Source: a virus
DNA: 20,323 nt
Direction: 5' to 3' (one strand)
IMG/VR virus record: IMGVR_UViG_3300022602_003131
Coordinates: 1-20,323 of that record
A model generated the notes under the pieces. That model made no database searches, had not been told where the DNA came from, and saw nothing but the letters and a program-made list of their open reading frames with translations. The translations under genes were made by a program, and so were the position numbers. Of this stretch, positions 13,394-20,323 are shown in pieces (position 1 is the first letter of the stretch; every line of letters begins with the position of its first letter).

Positions 13394-14851
13394 ATGGACA
13401 TACAACACATGTTTCCAATGTTCAGCCCCATGACAGGCTTCGCTGTCATCGCGGCTTATGCATTGTTCATTTTTGCTATAACCAGCTGGTATAGCAAGGG
13501 CTACAACAAGGACAAGGAAGCTTTCCTGGTTGCCAATCGCAAGATTGGTTGGCTGCAAGGCAGCATGGGTGCAGGCGCGGCTTGGATCCAAGCACCGGGA
13601 CTGTTTGTGGCAGCACAACAGGCCTATCAAAACGGCATACTGGGGCTGTTCTATTTCAGCCTTGGTAATTTCTTCACTCTGATGATATTTGCATTTGGCG
13701 TGAACTATTTCCGCAACAAATATCCAGATGGCTATACGCTGAGCCAATTCCTTGGCACTAGGCTTGGTAAGATAGTGCAATGGATCATCATAGCTCAGAT
13801 AACCGTTGGCACGGTAATGAGCGTGACCTTTAGCCTGTTCGCAGGCAGCAAGAGCGTGGAGTTCCTAACTGGCCTAAGCCCGCTGATAACCAGCGTTTTC
13901 TTGGTAGGCATAGCTTTGGTTTACACCTTGCGCGGCGGCATCAAAGCCACGTTCGTCACGGACATGGTCAAGATTGGTGTGATCTGGGCAGGCATGGCTG
14001 TGATAGCCATCAGCGTGTTTGGTACAACTGGTCTGGCGCCGGTGTGGGCAGGACTGGGCGGCGTGACCGGCAACGGTACTGTGTTCTGGGGTACTCCGTT
14101 TGCTTGGGGTGTGTTCCTTGGTTTTGGCGTGCCTACGGTGGTTGGTCACTTCATGGGCCCATGGACAGATCATGCTTTCTATGAGAATGCTCTGAGCCAA
14201 AAGAAGGATACTATCATTCCGGCATTCATCATTGCTCCGTTCTACTGGCTACCTCTGCCAATCATAGGCGGGGCTTTGGGCTTCTTGGCCGCAGGCATGC
14301 ATGTGGGTGTCTCTGGACCAAACACACAGTTCATCAATCTCATCATGATGGCCACGGTTGCGGGTCCATGGTTGGCTCTGATGTACATCGCAGTGGTGTT
14401 CAGTGGATTGGTCAGCTTGATTGATACTGTGCTTATGACCAGTGCCACCATCAGCAGCAACGATTACCATGACTCGGTGGGCGCAAACAATCCCATGCGT
14501 TGGGGTTTTGCAAGCATGTTTGTCTTGGCTGCGGTCGGTGTAGCCATGGCCAACATACCCGGATTGGACATTGGCACGTTCTTCATGTTTGGTAAGGCCA
14601 TAGGGCTATCGTTGGCTGGTAACTACATCATAGCACTGCTGGCACGCAACTTCATCACCAGATGGGGTTTCTATGCCGGTGCCATAGTGGGCATGTGCAT
14701 AGGCAGTCCAATCTATGTGTATGGACTGTTTTTTGGTGGCGGTCCTCTGGTGATGGCAATTGGCACAGGTGTGCAGACAGTGGGCAGTGCAGTGGCTAAC
14801 GTGATCATAAGCTATCTCACTGCGCCCAAGACCGCACAGGTGGTTGCCTAA
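13394..14851 (+). CDS. sodium:solute symporter family (SSS) membrane transporter
   Basis: The 485-residue protein is an inner-membrane permease with about 13 hydrophobic segments. Family features include the early YSKGYNKDKEAFLVANRKIGW loop after the first helix, GSMGAGAAWIQAPGLF, the TLRGGIKATFVTDMVKIGVIW stretch typical of SSS proteins, and GHFMGPWTDHAFYENALSQKK. This last segment resembles an uncharacterised SSS branch related to urea/solute carriers. The substrate cannot be assigned. The ATG at 13394 is preceded by AAAGGAGG at 13381, the best ribosome binding site in the window, implying strong translation. The next gene starts 1 nt after its stop. Full length with no break, so it should be functional. 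A complete Na+-coupled transporter is very unusual in phage genomes. Confidence 0.92.
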   Translation: MDIQHMFPMFSPMTGFAVIAAYALFIFAITSWYSKGYNKDKEAFLVANRKIGWLQGSMGAGAAWIQAPGLFVAAQQAYQNGILGLFYFSLGNFFTLMIFAFGVNYFRNKYPDGYTLSQFLGTRLGKIVQWIIIAQITVGTVMSVTFSLFAGSKSVEFLTGLSPLITSVFLVGIALVYTLRGGIKATFVTDMVKIGVIWAGMAVIAISVFGTTGLAPVWAGLGGVTGNGTVFWGTPFAWGVFLGFGVPTVVGHFMGPWTDHAFYENALSQKKDTIIPAFIIAPFYWLPLPIIGGALGFLAAGMHVGVSGPNTQFINLIMMATVAGPWLALMYIAVVFSGLVSLIDTVLMTSATISSNDYHDSVGANNPMRWGFASMFVLAAVGVAMANIPGLDIGTFFMFGKAIGLSLAGNYIIALLARNFITRWGFYAGAIVGMCIGSPIYVYGLFFGGGPLVMAIGTGVQTVGSAVANVIISYLTAPKTAQVVA

Positions 14852-14852
14852 C

Positions 14853-15485
14853 ATGAAGATGATCATTCTCATAGGGCCACAGGGTTCTGGCAATCATCTG
14901 TTTGCAAAGATATTGAGCTTGCATGATGATGTGCATGGTTGGAAAGCAGCTCTGGAACCAGACGGCTATTTCATACCGCATCTGTACGAACCTTTCAATC
15001 CCTATTGGAATGATCCCAGCAAGATCACAGCAGATATCATGGGTGGTAAAGACTATGCAGTGACCAGCGTGAGCTGTCCATACATGGTCAATTACCTTCC
15101 CAAGTTACCTGCTGTGGCCGAATTCACTACACAGTTGGACAAGTGCGGCATCGATCACCAGATATTGGCCATAGGTCGAGATCGCAACATACTAACCACG
15201 CAGCAGACCAGGCTCAGAGGCGGACCAACCTGGGGAGCCATGAGCTTGCTGTTGAACAGTTTTGAGACACCGCCGTTCTTCGTGAGCCAGGAACTGCTAT
15301 ATCTGTACCGCAAGCATTATCTGCGCAGTCTCGCAGCCAACATTGATTTTCCCATAGCTTGGAATGATCCCAGAGTTGATCACATACTAGCTGCAGATGC
15401 CAACGAGAAATACGTGACACCCTGCGCTAGGACAGAGCTAGATGATTACGTCAACAACTTTAACAAGCCACCTTGGCTGAAATGA
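14853..15485 (+). CDS. P-loop sulfotransferase-like protein 1
   Basis: The 210-residue product opens with a strand and a P-loop, MIILIGPQGSGNHLF (GPQGSGNH at 8-15), as in nucleotide- or PAPS-binding proteins. HQILAIGRDRNILTTQQTR resembles the sulfotransferase 3'-phosphate-binding helix after strand VxxR. It looks like a divergent sulfotransferase-fold protein, but the true activity (sulfotransferase, kinase or none) is not proven. The ATG at 14853 comes 1 nt after the symporter stop; a TTG at 14844 is possible but overlaps. It is more distant from the following two genes than they are from each other. The ATGA overlap with the next gene indicates coupling in a symporter-plus-P-loop operon. 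Confidence 0.65.
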   Translation: MKMIILIGPQGSGNHLFAKILSLHDDVHGWKAALEPDGYFIPHLYEPFNPYWNDPSKITADIMGGKDYAVTSVSCPYMVNYLPKLPAVAEFTTQLDKCGIDHQILAIGRDRNILTTQQTRLRGGPTWGAMSLLLNSFETPPFFVSQELLYLYRKHYLRSLAANIDFPIAWNDPRVDHILAADANEKYVTPCARTELDDYVNNFNKPPWLK

Positions 15486-16105
15486 GATACTGCTTCGTGG
15501 TTGGCGCTCCTGGCAGCAGATGGAGCGGTGTGGCCAATTTTCTCAGCGAGAGTTCAGCCATAGACACTGGCGATCACACGGAAGCCCGGCAATATTTCCA
15601 CAAAGGTCTGCAAAAGTTTCGGCATTTTGGTTCATACTTTGGACCAAAGTTAGAATTTGGTGACTGGTTTGATCAGCTTAATCTGCGCAGCAAAACAGAA
15701 GCTGAACTGGAATTCAACAGGCCGTGGCTGGACAAACCTGTGACTGGAATTAGAATAATCAAGAGCCACATGTTTGCCTATCATTTGGATTACCTGCGCT
15801 CCGCATGGCCCGATTGTCCGATAGTATTGGTATATAGGCCAGATCAACGCTGTTTGGATTGGTGGTTGAATTATGGTGGATTTGAAATCACACATCCTAG
15901 CTATGCTTGGTACAGAGATGTTGGTACGATAAGCCAACACATAGCCAAACAAAATAGTTCGATCATGCACTTTGCCAATACACTTGGTTTGAAATTTGAT
16001 CTGTATGACACAGCTGATGCCTGCGATAGATTACACATACCTCGACCCAGCCGACATATCATGTCATACGGCGAAATGGACATACAAGTGGCGGTGATCA
16101 TATGA
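15482..16105 (+). CDS. P-loop sulfotransferase-like protein 2
   Basis: The 207-residue protein starts MRYCFVVGAPGSRWSGVANFLS: a strand and a 5'-phosphosulfate-type loop (GAPGSRWSGV) rather than a strict Walker A. IRIIKSHMFAYHLDYLRSAWPDCPIVLVYRPDQRC has the strand-K-S-H helix and the strand-R element (VYR, RCLDWW) expected of a 3'-phosphate-binding site in sulfotransferases. The acceptor substrate is unknown. It is clearly homologous along its whole length to the next gene (shared EFGDWFD, EFxRPW, IIKSH, WP-CP-VLV, YRD/YKD), so it is a tandem duplicate. ATGA overlaps link it to genes on both sides. Confidence 0.68.
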   Translation: MRYCFVVGAPGSRWSGVANFLSESSAIDTGDHTEARQYFHKGLQKFRHFGSYFGPKLEFGDWFDQLNLRSKTEAELEFNRPWLDKPVTGIRIIKSHMFAYHLDYLRSAWPDCPIVLVYRPDQRCLDWWLNYGGFEITHPSYAWYRDVGTISQHIAKQNSSIMHFANTLGLKFDLYDTADACDRLHIPRPSRHIMSYGEMDIQVAVII

Positions 16106-16731
16106 AATACATCTTTGTGGTAGGTGCTCCTGGAAGCAAATGGAGCAGCGTGGCTAAGAGCATCTATTATAGCCCAGACATAGATCGGGGCGATTACAGT
16201 GATGCACGGACCTATCAGCATGAACACAACCCGCACGGTGATCTCATGCACATCGGAGCATATTTTGACCCTGGGATGGAATTTGGCGATTGGTTCGATA
16301 ACCTGGACCAGCATAGCAAAGGCATGTGCGAAGCAGAGTTCGATAGGCCCTGGGCTGGGCATGCTCAAGGTGGTATAAAGATAATCAAGAGCCACGTGTT
16401 TGCTGCGCAGATAGATTTCCTGCGTGAGACATGGCCAGAATGTCCGGTGGTTTTGGTGCACAGAGAGAACGACGCTTGCATTGGATGGTGGGTTCGTTGT
16501 GGACATTTCAACATCACCTATCCAAAATACACCTATTACAAAGATCTAAAGCAGATGGCATGGCACATAGACTACCAAAACAATGCCATACTCAATGCAG
16601 CGGCTGCAGCAAACGTGGATTTTGATGTGGTGGATAATTGGCATCTGTGTCAACGTTTGGGCATCACACCGCCAAAAGATCATTGGCAAAATTATCCGCG
16701 ATCAGACGTAAAAGTTGCGGTTTTGAAATAG
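16102..16731 (+). CDS. P-loop sulfotransferase-like protein 3
   Basis: This 209-residue paralogue of the preceding gene begins MKYIFVVGAPGSKWSSVAKS. It keeps the same loop, the EFGDWFD block, IKIIKSHVFAAQIDFLRETWPECPVVLVHREND and a VKVAVLK end, while loops and the C-terminal third have diverged. In this copy, the strand-R element reads VHREND. The divergence without frame damage suggests both copies are maintained, perhaps for different substrates. It is the last gene of the run; a sigma70-type promoter for the topoisomerase gene starts 5 nt after its stop. Confidence 0.68.
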   Translation: MKYIFVVGAPGSKWSSVAKSIYYSPDIDRGDYSDARTYQHEHNPHGDLMHIGAYFDPGMEFGDWFDNLDQHSKGMCEAEFDRPWAGHAQGGIKIIKSHVFAAQIDFLRETWPECPVVLVHRENDACIGWWVRCGHFNITYPKYTYYKDLKQMAWHIDYQNNAILNAAAAANVDFDVVDNWHLCQRLGITPPKDHWQNYPRSDVKVAVLK

Positions 16732-16735
16732 GCTC

Positions 16736-16764
16736 TTGCGAAATCAACAGGTTAATGCTATAAC
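16736..16764 (+). promoter_or_regulatory. sigma70 promoter TTGCGA-17-TATAAC with extended -10
   Basis: TTGCGA (16736-16741) and TATAAC (16759-16764) are 17 nt apart, and TGC precedes the -10 (extended -10). Transcription should start about 7 nt downstream, at 16771, which is the A of the gp39 ATG. No Shine-Dalgarno sequence is seen, so the message may be leaderless. Confidence 0.6.
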
Positions 16765-16770
16765 TAGCTG

Positions 16771-18660
16771 ATGAAAAAACCACAGAGCAACGAAATCCAA
16801 AAGCTGACTGACTATCAGCACCACAGATTGCGCACCGAGATGTATCTGGGCAGCCGCAGTCCGCACACTCAGACCATAGTGAACTGGGACGGTAAAGCTC
16901 TCAAACCGGCAGAGATGACATGGACACCTGCGGTTTATTGTGCTTTCCGCGAGATCCTCGACAATGCGTTGGACGAAGTGGTTGGACACGGACACGGATC
17001 CAGCGTTGAAGTTAACTATGATCCGAAAGAACTGCTGTTCACGGTCAGCGACGACGGTCGTGGTATTCCCATTGACTGGGACGAGAACGAGAACATGCAC
17101 AAGGCTACGCTGGCCTTAACCCAGGCGCGTGCTGGACGCAACTTTGGCGCTCGCGAGGAAGTGCGCGGTACCAACGGTATCGGTGCCAGCACGGTGGTCA
17201 GCTGCAGCGAGCATTTCAGCATTGATATCATCAGGGACGGTCAGCGTTTCCAGCAGACTTTCCGTGAGGGCAATGCTGCGTTTGATGAGCTGGATATCAG
17301 AGAACCAAAGATCACAAAGAACAGCAGCAAGACTGGCACCACGATTGAGTTCAAGCTCAGCAAGGAAGTTTTCAAGAAAGCCAATCTACCTCTGGCCTTT
17401 GTAAAGGCACGCATGATGGAAATAGCGGCGAATCACCCAAAGATTCGCTTTAGTTTCAATGGCTCGCGCGTGGTGGTCAAGCCAACAGTAGCTCGCACCT
17501 TCTTTGACGGAAAGACGGTGATCAACATTGATGTCAAGGACAAAAACTTCAAGAGCAGCTTCTATCTAGTTCCCAACTTCGCAGAAGAGGGTGAATACTT
17601 ACACACCACAGTAAACGACATCCCTGCTTTCAACGGCGGTCAGCACATTGATACTTTCAAGAGGCTGTTCTACGGCGGATTGATACGTGCGTTGGAACGC
17701 GAAAGCAAGCGCAGAGGGCTCACTCCCAATCGTTCAGACATTGCTGAAGGACTGCTGATCTACAACGTGACCGTGATGCACGCGCCAAACTTTGACAGCC
17801 AGAGCAAGACTCGCCTGATCAACGATGACGTGGACGGCTACATCAAGGCCGTGCTGGAAGATGACGCTACACTGAAGAACATCATCAAGACCAACAAAGC
17901 TTGGATTGATGAGATCTACGCCCGCTGCGCTGCTCGCACGCAGAAGAAAGACGATGCTGAGCTGGCCAAGCAGGCACGCAAGATGATGCGCACCAAGGTG
18001 CCCAAGCTGTTGGATGCCAACGGCAAGGATCGCACCAAGTGCGTGTTGCTAATCACGGAAGGTGATTCAGCCAAGACCATGGTCAGTGCCGTGCGTGACC
18101 CAGAAGTGCATGGTGCGCTGCCTCTGCGAGGCAAGATCCTCAATGTTAGAGGTGAGGTACCCAAGGCGCTGTTGGACAACCAAATCCTCATGGATCTCAT
18201 GACCAGCATCGGCTGTGCGCTGGGACAGCGTGCAGAACGTGCAGATCTGCGCTATGGGCAAGTATGGTTAGCAGCTGACCAAGATCCAGATGGTGCCAAC
18301 ATCACTGCTCTGTTGGTCAACTTCTTCTACCTGCACTGGCCAGAGCTGTTTGATCCCAAGTTACCCACGTTCTTCTATGCGTTGCAGACACCTTTCATCA
18401 TACAAGAGAAAGGTAAGAATCGCCACTACTGGTATGCTGATGACTATCACACCTATGATGCCAAGGATTGGAAAGGGGCACCCAAGCCTACACGCGCTAA
18501 GGGTCTGGGTTCGTTGGAAGAAGCTGACTGGCGCCACAGCTTGGTCAAGCCCAAGCTGATCCCCATACAGGATGATGGTGGTCTTGCAGATGCTCTTCAG
18601 CTGATATTTGATCCCAAGGGCGCAGATGCTCGCAAGGACTGGATCGCGCTAGATGCTTGA
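16771..18660 (+). CDS. 39: DNA topoisomerase II large subunit (T4 gp39/gp60-type)
   Basis: This ATPase subunit of the phage type II topoisomerase manages DNA supercoils and decatenation at replication. It has 629 residues in one ORF, unlike T4, where the large subunit is split into gp39 and gp60. The GHKL ATP site is complete: Glu61 and EILDNALDE (61-69), DDGRGIP (94-100) and GTNGIGA (133-139). The TOPRIM domain has Glu430 in TEGDSAK and Asp503-x-Asp505-x-Asp507 in AADQDPDGANI for Mg2+. A start at 16771 is supported by the NEIQKLTDYQHHRLRTEMYLGSR block that opens this family. It has its own promoter and overlaps the next small ORF by 8 nt. Its partner gp52 begins at 20122. Confidence 0.95.
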   Translation: MKKPQSNEIQKLTDYQHHRLRTEMYLGSRSPHTQTIVNWDGKALKPAEMTWTPAVYCAFREILDNALDEVVGHGHGSSVEVNYDPKELLFTVSDDGRGIPIDWDENENMHKATLALTQARAGRNFGAREEVRGTNGIGASTVVSCSEHFSIDIIRDGQRFQQTFREGNAAFDELDIREPKITKNSSKTGTTIEFKLSKEVFKKANLPLAFVKARMMEIAANHPKIRFSFNGSRVVVKPTVARTFFDGKTVINIDVKDKNFKSSFYLVPNFAEEGEYLHTTVNDIPAFNGGQHIDTFKRLFYGGLIRALERESKRRGLTPNRSDIAEGLLIYNVTVMHAPNFDSQSKTRLINDDVDGYIKAVLEDDATLKNIIKTNKAWIDEIYARCAARTQKKDDAELAKQARKMMRTKVPKLLDANGKDRTKCVLLITEGDSAKTMVSAVRDPEVHGALPLRGKILNVRGEVPKALLDNQILMDLMTSIGCALGQRAERADLRYGQVWLAADQDPDGANITALLVNFFYLHWPELFDPKLPTFFYALQTPFIIQEKGKNRHYWYADDYHTYDAKDWKGAPKPTRAKGLGSLEEADWRHSLVKPKLIPIQDDGGLADALQLIFDPKGADARKDWIALDA

Positions 18661-18934
18661 TAACGTGTCCTTGGGCAAGTTTCAAGTCAATCTGGACATA
18701 GCCCAGCGATACGGAAAGACACAAAAGATTCAGCTGTTCAGAGACAGAAATCCTGACCTCTTTATCTGGATAGCTGAAAATATAGATCCTGATTTTGAAC
18801 GCATTTGCTGCAGGATCAAGCTGATCAGTTGGCCATTCAGGACCTATGATGAGGTCAGCGTTTACCTAGAGATACGCACCGAGAGCGAGCTCACACTTTG
18901 GAAGCTGCGCCCAGATAATCTGGTCTCTGGTTGA
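18653..18934 (+). CDS. small unknown protein overlapping gp39
   Basis: This 93-residue ORF starts within the last codons of gp39 (8 nt overlap), so it is probably translated by coupling. The sequence has mixed strands and helices, with no Cys pair beyond ICCRIKL and no membrane helix or signal peptide. Many aromatic and charged residues (IAENIDPDFERICC, WPFRTYDE) indicate a folded soluble protein. I do not recognise the family. It ends at a TGATCA palindrome shared with the stop codon of the convergent minus-strand gene, so no spacer or terminator exists between them. Confidence 0.6.
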   Translation: MLDNVSLGKFQVNLDIAQRYGKTQKIQLFRDRNPDLFIWIAENIDPDFERICCRIKLISWPFRTYDEVSVYLEIRTESELTLWKLRPDNLVSG

Positions 18935-20038
18935 TCAATCCCTGTTGCGGCGATCGCGCATGCAGCTGGTGCAGCAACCTGCGCCATGTGAGTCATCTGG
19001 ATCAGCTGGACCTATCACGTGCTCTGCGTTGATGCTGCTCCAACCACTGCCATTTGTGACTTGGAAAACACCTATGTAACCACCACTGTACAACTGGAAC
19101 GGTGCCGTGATGTGATTCATCTGATCGTAGCGATGGCCCGAGTGGTTGGTTATGGTAGTATCAAACCATGCAGGCCATACGAAGTCGCTGACTTGTATGC
19201 CATTGATCTGATAGCCAAGATTGTCTGCCTCTACTGCGTCGCAGGCCTCGTAGGCATAGATCAATCCAGCTGTGTCGCTGGTCTGGTTGAACACAGTGAG
19301 ATTCACATATGGATCCAGCATCATCTCCAACAGCTCATGGCTCAGCGTGACCGTCCAGTTATAACCATAGGTGATGTCGTCCTTGGCAAATACCCTGCCA
19401 TATGGTACACCTGAGGCTGTCTCGTCGTGGTAACCTAGCGCTCCTTGGGCGTCACTGTTGTCCAAGATGTAGATTGGCCATGCGCCTGTGGGAATGCTTT
19501 GGTTGCTGCTGACAAACACCAACGTAGCAGTGGTACCCCAAGCAGCTTGCCAATCTCTGTCTAATTGTATCTGCAGTGCTGCTACCACAGGAGTGATCTG
19601 AGAATCTGTGAGAACCGTGCACTTGTTCTGTATGGCTATGGTTGGTCCCATGCGTACCACGGTGTTGCCGCTGCTAGGCGGGGGAGTTGGTGTTGGAGCG
19701 GGCGGAGCTGTGTACGTATAGAGGCTGTTGGCTGCATTTGTACCGCTGCTGGTGGTCACTGTCACGCTGACAGCGCCTGCTGCGTGGGCTGGCGTAGTAG
19801 CATGTATCTGAGTATTGCTGTTGACAACCACGCTAGTAGCTGCTGTTCCACCAAACTTCACGCTGGTTGCACCTGCAAAATAGTTACCCGTGATGACCAC
19901 GCTGGTTCCGCCCGCGACGTTGCCGCTGCTGGGACTAACACTGCTCACGGTTGGAGCCGGTTTGGTGGCAGCTGTGATGCCCAATGCTGCAAATTTGGCT
20001 TGGATCTGTTCTTCTGTGGGCAGGCGGTAAGTGGCCAT
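18935..20038 (-). CDS. IPT/TIG-domain protein with HELLE metallopeptidase-like domain
   Basis: The 367-residue protein is on the opposite strand to its topoisomerase neighbours. Residues 28-110 form an IPT/TIG immunoglobulin-like domain (VSSVSPSSGNVAGGTSVVITGNYF), typical of surface or virion decoration modules. A Pro-rich linker (111-122) leads to a C-terminal domain with SHELLEMMLDP (HELLE at 234-238), YEACDAVEADNLGYQINGIQVSDFVWPAWFD and a Cys-rich tail. HExxE-like motifs suggest a zincin-type metal site, but catalysis is unproven. There is no signal peptide. The ATG at 20038 has AGGAG 8 nt upstream, and TGTAAATA (20064-20071, minus strand) resembles a late promoter. It is probably a late, virion-associated insertion between genes 39 and 52. 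Confidence 0.75.
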   Translation of the reverse strand: MATYRLPTEEQIQAKFAALGITAATKPAPTVSSVSPSSGNVAGGTSVVITGNYFAGATSVKFGGTAATSVVVNSNTQIHATTPAHAAGAVSVTVTTSSGTNAANSLYTYTAPPAPTPTPPPSSGNTVVRMGPTIAIQNKCTVLTDSQITPVVAALQIQLDRDWQAAWGTTATLVFVSSNQSIPTGAWPIYILDNSDAQGALGYHDETASGVPYGRVFAKDDITYGYNWTVTLSHELLEMMLDPYVNLTVFNQTSDTAGLIYAYEACDAVEADNLGYQINGIQVSDFVWPAWFDTTITNHSGHRYDQMNHITAPFQLYSGGYIGVFQVTNGSGWSSINAEHVIGPADPDDSHGAGCCTSCMRDRRNRD

Positions 20039-20065
20039 TGCATGATCTCCTGTTTGTACAAGCTA

Positions 20066-20094
20066 TTTACAATAACCAATAAATGTGTTACAGT
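20066..20094 (+). promoter_or_regulatory. sigma70 promoter TTTACA-17-TACAGT for gp52
   Basis: TTTACA (20066-20071, 5/6) and TACAGT (20089-20094, 4/6) are 17 nt apart. The expected transcription start is near 20101, before the gp52 ATG at 20122 with AGGGA at 20106. The -35 overlaps the late-like promoter TGTAAATA of the opposite strand, so early and late transcription in the two directions may compete. Confidence 0.5.
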
Positions 20095-20121
20095 AAATGA
20101 AAAATAGGGAAAAGTGACCGC

Positions 20122-20323
20122 ATGACCTTGCAAAGCACCACTGATTACATCAAGACTATCAGCAGAGATTACTCCATTTATGTGTGCCAGACTCGCGGAA
20201 TACCAAGTGTGTGTGACGGTCTCAAGGACGCACAGCGCAAAGGATTGGATGTAATCAAACCGCTGGGAGACAAGATCAAGACCATATCTTTGGCAGGGCT
20301 CATGATTAGTTCTAATAGATATC
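20122..20323 (+). CDS. 52: DNA topoisomerase II medium subunit (T4 gp52-type), 3' end cut by window
   Basis: This is the start of the DNA-cleaving (GyrA-like) subunit that partners gp39. The first 67 codons have no stop and run off the window. The visible sequence, including DYSIYVCQTRGIPSVCDGLK and DAQRKGLDVIKP, matches the conserved opening of T4 gp52 and other GyrA/ParC-type subunits (YS-Y-x-x-R-x-IP-x-x-x-DGLKxxQRK); the active-site Tyr lies beyond the window. The ATG at 20122 is preceded by AGGGA 11 nt upstream and a sigma70-type promoter. It is separated from gp39 by a small ORF and an opposite-strand gene, though the two subunits are functional partners. Confidence 0.92.
   Translation, partial: MTLQSTTDYIKTISRDYSIYVCQTRGIPSVCDGLKDAQRKGLDVIKPLGDKIKTISLAGLMISSNRY

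Noticed and set aside
19565-20107. 180-codon plus-strand ORF opposite the IPT/TIG gene
   Set aside because: The composition (runs of Cys, Trp, Arg and Ser) is typical of an antisense frame of Ala/Thr-rich coding DNA; the minus-strand frame has clear domains and a ribosome binding site.
1-20323. CRISPR array, insertion sequence or transposase
   Set aside because: No regularly spaced repeats, terminal inverted repeats or DDE/HUH transposase motifs were seen.

Overview
This window is a stretch of a T4-superfamily (T4-like) myovirus genome, not bacterial chromosome. The main evidence is a T4 gp39-type DNA topoisomerase II large subunit, the first 67 codons of the gp52-type medium subunit, class Ia ribonucleotide reductase (NrdA and NrdB) with a phage-type glutaredoxin, a beta-helix tail spike, and three close matches to the T4/cyanophage-type late promoter NATAAATA. 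Genes are densely packed, often with 1-13 nt overlaps. The gene mix (LSm-like protein, Fe(II)/2OG oxygenase, small methyltransferases, TIGR02594 hydrolase) resembles aquatic T4-like phages. The tmRNA is of the permuted two-piece kind, and its tag begins ANDN, which points to an alphaproteobacterial host. The host assignment is an inference.

Layout. 1-3995: the end of a RecB-like nuclease gene, a 481-residue unknown protein, a late-promoter-driven tail spike and a small unknown protein. 3996-4233: a non-coding gap with a terminator-like hairpin. 4234-8686: nucleotide metabolism, with nrdA, nrdB, an inserted family 2 glycosyltransferase and glutaredoxin. 8690-10287: a cell-wall hydrolase with a possible PAAR-like N-terminus, an LSm-like protein with its own sigma70-type promoter, and a small zinc-ribbon-like protein. 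10290-11010: a circularly permuted tmRNA gene. 11056-12578: two tandem paralogous methyltransferases on the minus strand. 12648-16731: plus-strand accessory genes, namely a Fe(II)/2OG oxygenase, a sodium:solute symporter and three sulfotransferase-like P-loop proteins. 16771-20323: gp39, a small overlapping gene, a reversed IPT/TIG metallopeptidase-like gene, and the start of gp52.

The most notable locus is 10290-11010. The acceptor piece (T-arm, G3-U70-type alanine acceptor stem, encoded CCA) lies upstream of the coding piece (GGGGCTG start, H-type pseudoknot, tag ANDNNVASEIRLAA-stop, closing hairpin), so the gene is permuted. The segment between the two pieces is about 504 nt long and holds a LAGLIDADG homing endonuclease ORF with its own late promoter. 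That ORF reads 72 nt into the tmRNA coding piece, so RNA processing that frees the tmRNA should cut the endonuclease message. I do not know of a described homing endonuclease sitting in the processed spacer of a permuted tmRNA.

How the genes work together: NrdA/NrdB/glutaredoxin supply dNTPs and gp39/gp52 manage replication topology. The tail spike and hydrolase act at host entry. The tmRNA (with host SmpB, since no smpB is seen here) could rescue stalled ribosomes during infection. The symporter, oxygenase, methyltransferases and P-loop proteins form a variable accessory region whose substrates cannot be read from sequence alone.
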